Positions 1 to 5,461 of a DNA stretch of 5,512 nt are shown here, one piece after another. The position numbers and the translations under genes were made by a program. The notes beneath the pieces are model-generated. The model searched no databases, had not been told where the DNA came from, and saw only the letters and a program-made list of their open reading frames with translations. This DNA is from an uncultured Chloroflexota bacterium (GTDB lineage: Bacteria > Chloroflexota > Limnocylindria > Limnocylindrales > CSP1-4), in contig CAIYZX010000495.1 in assembly GCA_903930745.1 (NCBI GenBank), positions 1 to 5,512 on the forward strand, in the 5' to 3' direction. How positions within the stretch are numbered: position 1 is the stretch's first letter; each line of letters opens with the position of its first letter.

Positions 1-6
1 GGACCG

Positions 7-35
7 GTGACCCCGGCCGTGGCGGCCCGTACAGT
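7..35 (+). promoter_or_regulatory. Candidate sigma70-type promoter of the lipoprotein gene
   Basis: A -35-like GTGACC (7-12) and a -10-like TACAGT (30-35) are separated by exactly 17 bases. Each matches the consensus hexamer at four of six positions, and the -10 keeps the conserved TA...T frame. Transcription would begin near position 42, leaving a leader of about 47 bases before the GTG start at 89. In GC-rich DNA such matches also arise by chance, so this rests on spacing and position and is unproven. Confidence 0.4.
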
Positions 36-43
36 GGCGGGGA

Positions 44-63
44 GCCGGGCGGAGGCGTCCGGC
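44..63 (+). other. Stem-loop in the lipoprotein gene leader
   Basis: GCCGGGCG (44-51) pairs with CGTCCGGC (56-63) across a GAGG tetraloop: eight pairs including one G-T wobble. It lies between the predicted transcription start (about 42) and the ribosome binding site GGGGAGA (76-82). It could stabilise the 5' end of the mRNA or simply reflect base composition; no known riboswitch was recognised. Confidence 0.3.
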
Positions 64-88
64 AGCCATCAGCCCGGGGAGAACCTTC

Positions 89-979
89 GTGCGTCGTTCG
101 CCTGCCCGCCGCGCCGCCCGTGGCGCATCCATCCTGCTGCTGGGCCTCGTCGCCATCGCGACATCGGCATGCGGCTCGTCATCGGCCCCGCCCGCCACCA
201 CGGACACGCCGGCCACCGGCGCCCCAACGATGCCGGTTGCGACGGACATCCCGATCGCCTCCGCCACGGAGCCTCCGGCGACCGAGGCACCGGCACCGCT
301 GGTGCCCGGGTCCATCGCGTACCGGGTGGTGAACGAGGGGACGGCGGCGGTTGACGTCTGGCTCCGGACCCAGGGCGTGGTGACCGCGGCGGCCGGCCAG
401 CTGGGCGTGGTGCCCGGGGGCGTGACCACGGACCTGTTCCCGCCGGAGCCGGGCATGGTGGTGGTGCTGCCCGCGGGCAGCGGTGACCCCACCTGCGTCA
501 CGGACTGCGGGTTCCTCGCGGAGTCCAGCACGAACTTCGGTGAGGGCGGCCTGCGGATCCTCGTGGTTGGCGCCGACGGGACGGCCCCGGAGTTCTGGGC
601 GGATCCGAACCCGGAGTCCGTGGGCACCATCGGCAATGCGCTGCCGCTCGCCGATCCCACGGGCGCGCTGCTGGTGATCGACGCCGGCGGCATGGCGGAC
701 GCCAAGTTCGGTCTCAACGTGAGCTTCGAGGGCGTGAACGGGTGCGTGGCCGATGCCGCGGGCTCCGGCCTGCTGCTGGGCGGCACCACCGTCCTTGGCT
801 ACGAGCTCCCGGCCGATGGCGTGACGGTCTTCGTCCACCCGGCGAGCGACAGGACGTGCTCCGGCACGGCGGTGGGCGGCCCGTTCCCGCTGGATCCCGT
901 GACCGTGGGCATGCGCTCCTTCCTGCTGCTGTGGGGCCCGTCCGGGACCGTCCAGGGCCTGGCGATGCCGCTGGACTGA
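89..979 (+). CDS. Exported lipoprotein with possible DUF4397-like repeats
   Basis: The 296-residue protein probably acts outside the cytoplasmic membrane as a lipid-anchored protein. The GTG start at 89 is chosen because GGGGAGA (76-82) sits six bases upstream and the resulting N-terminus is a complete lipoprotein signal: Arg-rich residues 2-11, hydrophobic 13-24, then T-S-A-C with Cys28 as lipid acceptor and Gly29 after it. The -3 position is Thr rather than the usual Leu. Residues 30-72 are a Pro/Thr/Ala-rich spacer. The rest looks like two beta-rich units (about 73-190 and 195-296), each with one Cys pair (C136/C140 and C219/C257). The phrase YRVVNEGTAAVDVWL resembles the DUF4397 opening (strand, then VDV-Y/W), but this is a weak motif-level resemblance. 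No catalytic motif is seen. It lies 64 bases upstream of two membrane-protein genes on the same strand and may belong to their operon. It could instead be a lineage-specific lipoprotein of unknown function. Confidence 0.85.
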   Translation: MRRSPARRAARGASILLLGLVAIATSACGSSSAPPATTDTPATGAPTMPVATDIPIASATEPPATEAPAPLVPGSIAYRVVNEGTAAVDVWLRTQGVVTAAAGQLGVVPGGVTTDLFPPEPGMVVVLPAGSGDPTCVTDCGFLAESSTNFGEGGLRILVVGADGTAPEFWADPNPESVGTIGNALPLADPTGALLVIDAGGMADAKFGLNVSFEGVNGCVADAAGSGLLLGGTTVLGYELPADGVTVFVHPASDRTCSGTAVGGPFPLDPVTVGMRSFLLLWGPSGTVQGLAMPLD

Positions 980-1006
980 CACGTCGAGGCGCACCTCCGC
1001 TACCGT
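976..1006 (+). promoter_or_regulatory. Possible internal promoter before the membrane-protein pair
   Basis: CTGACA (976-981) overlaps the lipoprotein stop codon, and TACCGT (1001-1006) has the TA...T form of a -10 element. The spacer is 19 bases, or 18 if TGACAC is used as the -35; both are longer than ideal. It would give a leader of about 30 bases ending at a strong ribosome binding site. If real, the membrane pair can be transcribed apart from the lipoprotein. The evidence is a motif match only. Confidence 0.28.
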
Positions 1007-1026
1007 GCAGGCCACACGGGGCAAGC

Positions 1027-1034
1027 AGGAGGTG
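1027..1034 (+). promoter_or_regulatory. Ribosome binding site that fixes the start at 1044
   Basis: AGGAGGTG is a near-perfect anti-16S match nine bases before ATG 1044. An in-frame GTG at 1005 would extend the protein by 13 residues, but it lies upstream of this site and would run through it, so the shorter reading is preferred. Confidence 0.8.
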
Positions 1035-1043
1035 GACGCGCGC

Positions 1044-1919
1044 ATGGACACGAACCAGCCCAAGGGGCCGCTCTGGGGGCCCGGCGCGACACCGCCGCCC
1101 GGGCAGCAGCCGTGGCCGCAAGCCGCTCCGCCCCCGATGCAGCCGGCACAGGCCGTACCGCCGCCCCTCTGGGCCGCCCCGGCAGACCCGGCATCGATGC
1201 CACCCGCCTACCACGGCACGGGACCCGCCGGCACATTCGCCCTCCCGGCTGCCGACGCTGATGGTGACGGTGACGCGGACGGCGGGAGCCACCGCGGCGT
1301 CGCGGTCCTGCTTGCCGCCACCGCCACGATCGCGGCGCTCGTCAGCGCCATCGCCACGGGCACCGCCAGCGACGCTGGGGACGCCTGGCAGTCCGCGCTG
1401 CGGACCGACGTGCAGCGCTCCGCGGCCGCCAACGTGGCGCTGAGCTCCCTCTACCAGGGCGAAGTGCCGACCGCCGTTGAGGCCATCGGCCTCCGGATCC
1501 AGGAGGCCCAGCTGCGCACCGCCGCCGGGGCCGCGGCCGGCGACACCGCCACGGTGCTGACCGAGGAGGCGGACACGCGCGCCGGCGTCCTGCAGGCGCT
1601 GGGCACCACCGTCGATCTCACGAAGCCGGACTACGCCCTCCCGGGCGGCGGCGTGGACCTGGGCAAGCGGCTCGCTGCGATCCGCGCCGCGGACCCGGAC
1701 ATGGTGGCGCTGGACCCGGACACCATCCAGGCGAAGGGTGATGCGCTGGCCATCAAGGCCTTCCTGCTCTCCCTGGCGCTGGTCCCGCTCGCACTGGCGG
1801 CGCTCTTCGGCGCCCTCGCGGAACCCTTCCACGAGCACCGGCGGGCGTTCCTGGCGGTGGGCACCGTGGCCCTCGTGACCGGTGTCCTCATCGCCGCCGG
1901 CGTGGCGGTGCTGGCATGA
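1044..1919 (+). CDS. Three-helix membrane protein with Pro-rich cytoplasmic tail (first of a pair)
   Basis: This 291-residue protein is not assigned to a known function. Residues 1-65 are rich in Pro, Gly, Gln and Ala, a low-complexity tail probably in the cytoplasm. Residues 71-80 are an alternating acidic run, DADGDGDADG. A first membrane helix spans about 85-106. Residues 107-235 form an Ala-rich, probably alpha-helical ectodomain. Two more helices (about 236-257 and 269-291) are joined by a short loop containing EPFHEHRR, whose basic residues suggest a cytoplasmic side. The helix, ectodomain, helix-hairpin layout and the phrase ASDAGDAWQSA just after helix 1 recall DUF4337-type membrane proteins, but this is an impression of architecture, not a confirmed hit. 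Its stop overlaps the next start (ATGA), so the two are probably translationally coupled. No Cys, nucleotide-binding or catalytic motif is visible. The gene is almost certainly real; its role is open. Confidence 0.85.
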   Translation: MDTNQPKGPLWGPGATPPPGQQPWPQAAPPPMQPAQAVPPPLWAAPADPASMPPAYHGTGPAGTFALPAADADGDGDADGGSHRGVAVLLAATATIAALVSAIATGTASDAGDAWQSALRTDVQRSAAANVALSSLYQGEVPTAVEAIGLRIQEAQLRTAAGAAAGDTATVLTEEADTRAGVLQALGTTVDLTKPDYALPGGGVDLGKRLAAIRAADPDMVALDPDTIQAKGDALAIKAFLLSLALVPLALAALFGALAEPFHEHRRAFLAVGTVALVTGVLIAAGVAVLA

Positions 1920-2599
1920 GCGCGCCCGTGGGCACCGCCGCCCAGGCGACGCCCGCCGCCCGCAGGGCCGCAGCACGCCGCCGCTTCGACCGGATCGCCG
2001 CCGGCCTCATCGGCGCCGTGGCCATCCTCGCGGCCATCTTCGCGCTGGAGCAGGCCTGGTTCGGGCTCGAGAGCACCCGCGCCCAGGTCAACGCGGCGCG
2101 CCTCTCCACGGACGCCACGGCGAAGCTTGGCGCCACGTCGCACCTCGTCAATGCGTCGGTGGTCGCCCAGCAGCGCTGGGTCCTCCTGGGTATGGAGGGC
2201 ATCGCCCGCCAGATCGCAGGGACGTCCGCGGGCGACGGCATCACCGCCCAGATCGGTGCGGCGCAGCAGGCGGCATCGGAGCAGTACAGGGCCGCCATAG
2301 ACGAGACCGTCTCGTCAGCGGTCAGGGGCCTGGACCCGTACATGCACCGGCTGCTCTCCGCCACCAACGACAGCATCTCCGCCGAGGTGGAGAACCAGAA
2401 CACCGAGGTGGACGCGGCTGCCGACGCGGGCGCCAGGGCGCAGCGCGCGGTCCTCGGCCTGTCCATCACCACGCTCGCCGGCGTCCTCGCGGGCGTCGCG
2501 GCGGTCCTGGGCGTGGGCAGGGCGGGCTGGGGGACACTGGGCGCTGCCTGGCTCGCCGGGGCCGTTGCCGCCATCACCGCGGTGCTCGTGCTGCTCTGA
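1916..2599 (+). CDS. Three-helix membrane protein (second of a pair)
   Basis: This 227-residue protein starts at an ATG that overlaps the previous stop by four bases. Only a weak GGCGG-like site precedes it, so translation probably depends on ribosomes finishing the upstream gene. The N-terminus (1-26) is short and basic (RR at 16-17, RRR at 21-23, R26), placing it in the cytoplasm. Membrane helices lie at about 27-47, 178-199 and 207-227, and the protein ends with the last helix. The ectodomain (about 48-177) is Ala/Gln/Ser-rich and looks helical; a stretch near 150-172 (NDSISAEVENQNTEVDAAAD) could form coiled coil. Topology and ectodomain length (about 130 residues) match the upstream protein (about 129), although the sequences look only distantly alike. 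The two may be diverged duplicates forming a heteromeric membrane complex. No enzymatic motif is visible and the function is unknown. Confidence 0.85.
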   Translation: MSAPVGTAAQATPAARRAAARRRFDRIAAGLIGAVAILAAIFALEQAWFGLESTRAQVNAARLSTDATAKLGATSHLVNASVVAQQRWVLLGMEGIARQIAGTSAGDGITAQIGAAQQAASEQYRAAIDETVSSAVRGLDPYMHRLLSATNDSISAEVENQNTEVDAAADAGARAQRAVLGLSITTLAGVLAGVAAVLGVGRAGWGTLGAAWLAGAVAAITAVLVLL

Positions 2600-2605
2600 T
2601 CCGGT

Positions 2606-2638
2606 CGGGCCGCCCGCCGGTCGCAGACCGGCCGCCCG
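2606..2638 (+). other. Hairpin just after the membrane-protein operon
   Basis: GCCGGTC (2616-2622) pairs perfectly with GACCGGC (2626-2632) across a GCA loop. An outer CGGGC (2606-2610) can pair with GCCCG (2634-2638) around an internal loop. It begins seven bases after the stop at 2597-2599. No T-run follows, so it may protect the mRNA 3' end or assist the stronger hairpin downstream rather than terminate by itself. Confidence 0.4.
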
Positions 2639-2669
2639 GAGCACCCGCAGCCAACCGTCGCGGACACGT

Positions 2670-2699
2670 CGAAGGCCCCTCCGGGAGGAGGGGCCTTCG
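2670..2699. terminator. Perfect 13-bp hairpin, probable bidirectional terminator
   Basis: CGAAGGCCCCTCC (2670-2682) and GGAGGGGCCTTCG (2687-2699) are exact inverse complements around a GGGA loop. The hairpin lies between two convergent genes (ends at 2599 plus and 2755 minus), where a terminator serving both strands is expected. Only a weak T-containing tail (TGTTG) follows on the plus strand and none on the minus strand, so it is not a textbook U-tract terminator; GC-rich bacteria often use such stems. Confidence 0.7.
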
Positions 2700-2719
2700 T
2701 GTTGCGCGGGGTTCGGTTG

Positions 2720-2740
2720 GGGCCGGCCGGGGGCCGGCCC
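2720..2740 (-). terminator. GC-only hairpin after the surface-protein gene
   Basis: GGGCCGGCC (2720-2728) pairs with GGCCGGCCC (2732-2740) across a three-base loop, nine perfect pairs. On the minus strand it begins 14 bases beyond the TAG stop at 2757-2755, followed 20 bases later by the 13-bp hairpin. It lacks a U-tract. It could be part of a two-hairpin terminator or an mRNA 3'-end stabiliser. Confidence 0.4.
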
Positions 2741-2754
2741 GCGGGGGTGGAAGC

Positions 2755-5190
2755 CTAGCGGCGGGTCGCCTTGGAGGCGCTGCGCGGCCAGAGGACGAAG
2801 CCGGCGATCGTGAGCAGGATGCCCGCGGCCGCGAGGATCCGGCCGATGGCGGAGCCGATGGTGCCGCCCTGGGCACCGAGCGTGTCGGTGTCCGGGATCT
2901 GGCCGTCCACGATCGCGAGGACGAAGACGTAGGGCGCGGAGCCGTTGTCGTTGCTCGCGGTGACCGTGAAGCTGTACTCGCCGGGGGTGGTGGGCGTGCC
3001 GCAGATCTGGCCCGTGACCGGGTCAAGCGTCAGGCCGGGCGGCAGGGTGCCGTCGGTGACCTCGTAGGTGGGGGCCGGCTCGCCGGTCGCACCCACGGAG
3101 CCGCACCACTCCTGGTCCGTCTTCGGGTTGTCCTGGTCGTCGATGGGCGTGATGTCCGTCCAGTCGGGGCTGCCCTCGACGCCCGGCGTGAAGAACGCCG
3201 AGAGGCTCCAGGGGCCCTGGCCGATGCCGTTGATAGCCACGACCTGCACCTCGTACGTGGTGCCGTTGGTCAGGCCGGTGATGTCGTGAGGGCTGTTGAC
3301 CTCGGTCTCCTCGGTCCACGCGTCGTCGCCGGCGCCCAGCTCGCGGTACCGCAGGGTGTAGCTGATGATCGGCGAGCCGCCGAGCTCCGTCGGCGGGTTC
3401 CAGGTGATCGTGCCCATCGTGTCGCCCTTGGCGGCGCTGGTGATCACCGGGGCGTTGGAGATCGTTGCCTGCTCCGGCACGGAGCCGTCGCGCATGCGGA
3501 AGCGGAAGCGGCCGGCGATGTCGCTGTTGAGGTGACCCTGGTTCAGCGGGTGGTCGCCGTCATCGGCGAGGTCCCAGGTGCTGCGGCCGTTGTAGACCGT
3601 GCCGTCATCGCCAATGATGGATGCGTAGGTGACGTCGCCGGTGTCCGGATCCACGGTCCCAAGACCGACGGGCACGCACCCGTAGTCCGGATCCTCGCAG
3701 TCGTACCCGTTGTCCGATCCCTCTTCGGCCTGGGAGACCGCGCCGTAGTTGACGATGATGTCAACGTCGTCGCCGGCGTCGTCATCGATGTCCACGAGCA
3801 TGATCTGGAACGTGTTCCAGTTCGTCTTGTAGGTCTCCGCGTGGTAGTCCTGGCTGTTCATCCAGGTCGCCACGAAGGCGTTGTGGCCCTCGAACGTGGT
3901 GCGACCCCAGTAGAAGAGGTCACCGGACCGGTCGGGGGACCAGCTGCTGTCGTACTCGAAGAGGTCGCGGTTGTCGAGGTCCAGGCCGAACGCCACGACG
4001 CCCGGGTACCCGTCCAGCACTTCCTCGAGCGGGTCGTTGTACTGGTCTGAGCCGCCGTCGAAGCTGATGGAGCCGTTGGAGTTGACGAAGACGTCGCTGT
4101 AGGTGGTGCCGAAGAAGTTGACGTCGAAGCCGATGGGGAAGCCGGTGTCGCTGTCCTCGCCCTCGGGGCCAACCCAGCAGTCGTCGCAGATGAAGCCCTG
4201 GCGCTGGCTGTAGACGCTCCCGAAGTCATCCTCGTAGACGGCTGCCCAGTCGGCGGGAACCAAGTCCGCAGCCCAACCGTGCGCCTCGTCGTTACCGCAG
4301 CCAATGGGCGTGCCATCAGCATTCAGGATCACGGGCGACACGTACGCCGCATCCGTGTAGTCCAGGCAGCCACGGCTGGTGCCGAAGACGGAGAAGTCAG
4401 CGGTAGAGTCGCCCGGCAGATACGCCTCCGTCTCCGCGGACACCGCCTGGATCTCGCAGTAGCCCTCGGCCAGCCCGGAGACCTCACCGCTCACCGAGTC
4501 CACGGAGCAGATATCGGGCGTGAGGCTGGAGTAGCTGATGGCACCGTCGCCGTCCGTGAACGCGGTCACGGTGATCGAGCCGCCCACGAGCATCATGTAC
4601 GGGTAGTAATCGAACCACACGTCCGGGTAGTCCGTGGCAACGGCCGGGACAACGACGGGTGCGGGCTCTGTGGCAGCCGGCACCTCGGGGGCGGGCGTCG
4701 GGTCAACCGGCTCCGGCGCCGCCTCGGCAACCACGAGCGTCCCTGCGGCAACGCGGGCGAGGTCGTCCGCGCAGGCGAGACCGGACACGCCCACGAGCAG
4801 GTCGTAGGAGCCTGCGGCAGGGGCGGTGAAGGTGATGGTGGCGTGGAGCAGGTCGCCGTCCCAGGTGCCCGCGGCCTCGAGCGGGGTCACCGCGGAGAGC
4901 GGGGTGTCGGAGCCCGCGGCCCAGACCGCACCCAGCAGGAGCGACGTGCCGTCGGCAGCGGCGCCCTTGTCCGGGCAGGTGAGCGAGACGTCCACGCTCA
5001 CCGCGTCGCCCGGGGCGGCCGCGGTGGTGCCGAGGCTCGCGGCGAGGCTGCCGTCACCCGAGGCGCCATAGGCGGCGGCCGGCATCAGCTGGGCGACGAG
5101 CAGGAGCATCGTGCCCAGCATGACGAGCAGCCGCGACAGGCGGCTGGACCGGCGCCCCGGGGCGCTCGTGGACGCTGACATGCGCAACAC
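2755..5190 (-). CDS. Secreted multidomain surface protein with NIDO, FN3 and Ig-like domains
   Basis: The 811-residue protein is probably an adhesion or matrix-like protein held at the cell surface. Residues 1-43 are a signal peptide (Arg 13, 14, 17 and 20; hydrophobic 21-37; AAA-Y-G-A cleavage region). Residues 44-156 are an Ig-like unit (C72, C140), followed by a Pro/Ala/Glu/Val linker (157-186). A second, Big-2-like unit covers 187-268 (C228, C245). A spacer holds C275, C298 and an ICDDC pair (335-338). Residues about 348-568 match the nidogen-like NIDO pattern: VFVNSNGSISF (367-377), an acidic FGLDLDNRD, FVATW (439-443), NTFQIMLV (459-466) and VNYG. Fibronectin type III follows (about 577-669), then a putative-Ig/He_PIG unit with LPPGLTLDPVTGQICGTPT (716-734). 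The C-terminus has IPDTDT (765-770), a helix (784-801) and basic tail KATRR, resembling a sortase-type or membrane anchor. The start is ambiguous: GTG 5190, TTG 5187 and ATG 5181 lie 4, 7 and 13 bases from AGGAGG, all giving the same mature protein. Confidence 0.9.
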   Translation of the reverse strand: MLRMSASTSAPGRRSSRLSRLLVMLGTMLLLVAQLMPAAAYGASGDGSLAASLGTTAAAPGDAVSVDVSLTCPDKGAAADGTSLLLGAVWAAGSDTPLSAVTPLEAAGTWDGDLLHATITFTAPAAGSYDLLVGVSGLACADDLARVAAGTLVVAEAAPEPVDPTPAPEVPAATEPAPVVVPAVATDYPDVWFDYYPYMMLVGGSITVTAFTDGDGAISYSSLTPDICSVDSVSGEVSGLAEGYCEIQAVSAETEAYLPGDSTADFSVFGTSRGCLDYTDAAYVSPVILNADGTPIGCGNDEAHGWAADLVPADWAAVYEDDFGSVYSQRQGFICDDCWVGPEGEDSDTGFPIGFDVNFFGTTYSDVFVNSNGSISFDGGSDQYNDPLEEVLDGYPGVVAFGLDLDNRDLFEYDSSWSPDRSGDLFYWGRTTFEGHNAFVATWMNSQDYHAETYKTNWNTFQIMLVDIDDDAGDDVDIIVNYGAVSQAEEGSDNGYDCEDPDYGCVPVGLGTVDPDTGDVTYASIIGDDGTVYNGRSTWDLADDGDHPLNQGHLNSDIAGRFRFRMRDGSVPEQATISNAPVITSAAKGDTMGTITWNPPTELGGSPIISYTLRYRELGAGDDAWTEETEVNSPHDITGLTNGTTYEVQVVAINGIGQGPWSLSAFFTPGVEGSPDWTDITPIDDQDNPKTDQEWCGSVGATGEPAPTYEVTDGTLPPGLTLDPVTGQICGTPTTPGEYSFTVTASNDNGSAPYVFVLAIVDGQIPDTDTLGAQGGTIGSAIGRILAAAGILLTIAGFVLWPRSASKATRR

Positions 5191-5194
5191 GCAT

Positions 5195-5200
5195 CCTCCT
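5195..5200 (-). promoter_or_regulatory. Ribosome binding site of the surface-protein gene
   Basis: Read on the minus strand this is AGGAGG. Spacing to the three in-frame starts is 4 bases (GTG 5190), 7 (TTG 5187) and 13 (ATG 5181), so the site does not settle the start. A stem-loop at 5203-5220 ends only two bases upstream of it. Confidence 0.7.
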
Positions 5201-5202
5201 CG

Positions 5203-5363
5203 CGCGGGACCTCGCCCGCGACCTGGTCTGCGGCTCGTCGTCCGTCAGGCAAGCGGACGTGCGGCCGGAAGTCGCGCCCGCCGGGCAGGCGGGCGGCGCT
5301 TGTCAGGAGGATCGTGGAGGTCCGGCCCCACAGGCAGTACCGGCAAAGGTCCTACCGGACTCC
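5203..5363 (-). other. Divergent intergenic region with several stem-loops
   Basis: Between the surface-protein start and mtnA, four successive inverted repeats can be read by eye: 5203-5208/5215-5220 (6 bp, CGCGGG arms), 5239-5244/5254-5259 (6 bp, CGTCCG arms), 5276-5282/5288-5294 (7 bp, GCCCGCC arms, extendable outward with a bulge) and 5316-5325/5355-5363 (9 bp with one bulged G). On the minus strand they would lie in the surface-protein mRNA leader if transcription starts beyond 5363. No riboswitch class could be matched, including SAM and c-di-GMP types, which I looked for. No convincing minus-strand promoter was found. At this GC content 6-bp stems are common by chance, so only the ensemble and the two longer stems are notable. 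Confidence 0.3.
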
Positions 5364-5461
5364 CCTGAATCGGGGCCCTGAACGAGTGCCGTGGCCGTCC
5401 CCGTGGACGACGTGGTAGCAGCCCCACACCGGGGGCCGGGGACACCTGCGAAACTGCCCGC

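Noticed and set aside
1005..1043. Upstream in-frame GTG start for the first membrane protein
   Set aside because: It would read through the strong AGGAGGTG site that is ideally placed for ATG 1044, and it adds an uninformative 13-residue extension.
714..1976. 420-codon minus-strand open frame opposite the lipoprotein and first membrane gene
   Set aside because: The translation is low-complexity Arg/Gly/Pro-rich and has no signal, helix or motif, while the plus strand holds coherent lipoprotein and membrane proteins.
1882..4050. 722-codon open frame on the plus strand, running across the second membrane gene and antisense to the surface-protein gene
   Set aside because: It has no sensible domain content, is dominated by Arg/Gly/Val, and crosses the convergent gap and its terminator hairpins. 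Long spurious frames are expected opposite real genes at this GC content.
4279..5178. 299-codon plus-strand open frame antisense to the surface-protein N-terminus
   Set aside because: It is Arg/Gly/His-rich without recognisable domains, and the minus strand encodes a clear signal peptide and Ig-like domains.
5338..5358. DevR/DosR-like palindrome (GGACCTTTGCCGG on the minus strand)
   Set aside because: It resembles the hypoxia-response box only loosely; the half-sites are not symmetric enough and there is no supporting regulator in the window.
5310..5461. SAM or c-di-GMP riboswitch before mtnA or the surface-protein gene
   Set aside because: Expected by analogy, since mtnA can be SAM-regulated and surface proteins c-di-GMP-regulated, but the conserved cores of these classes could not be found on either strand.
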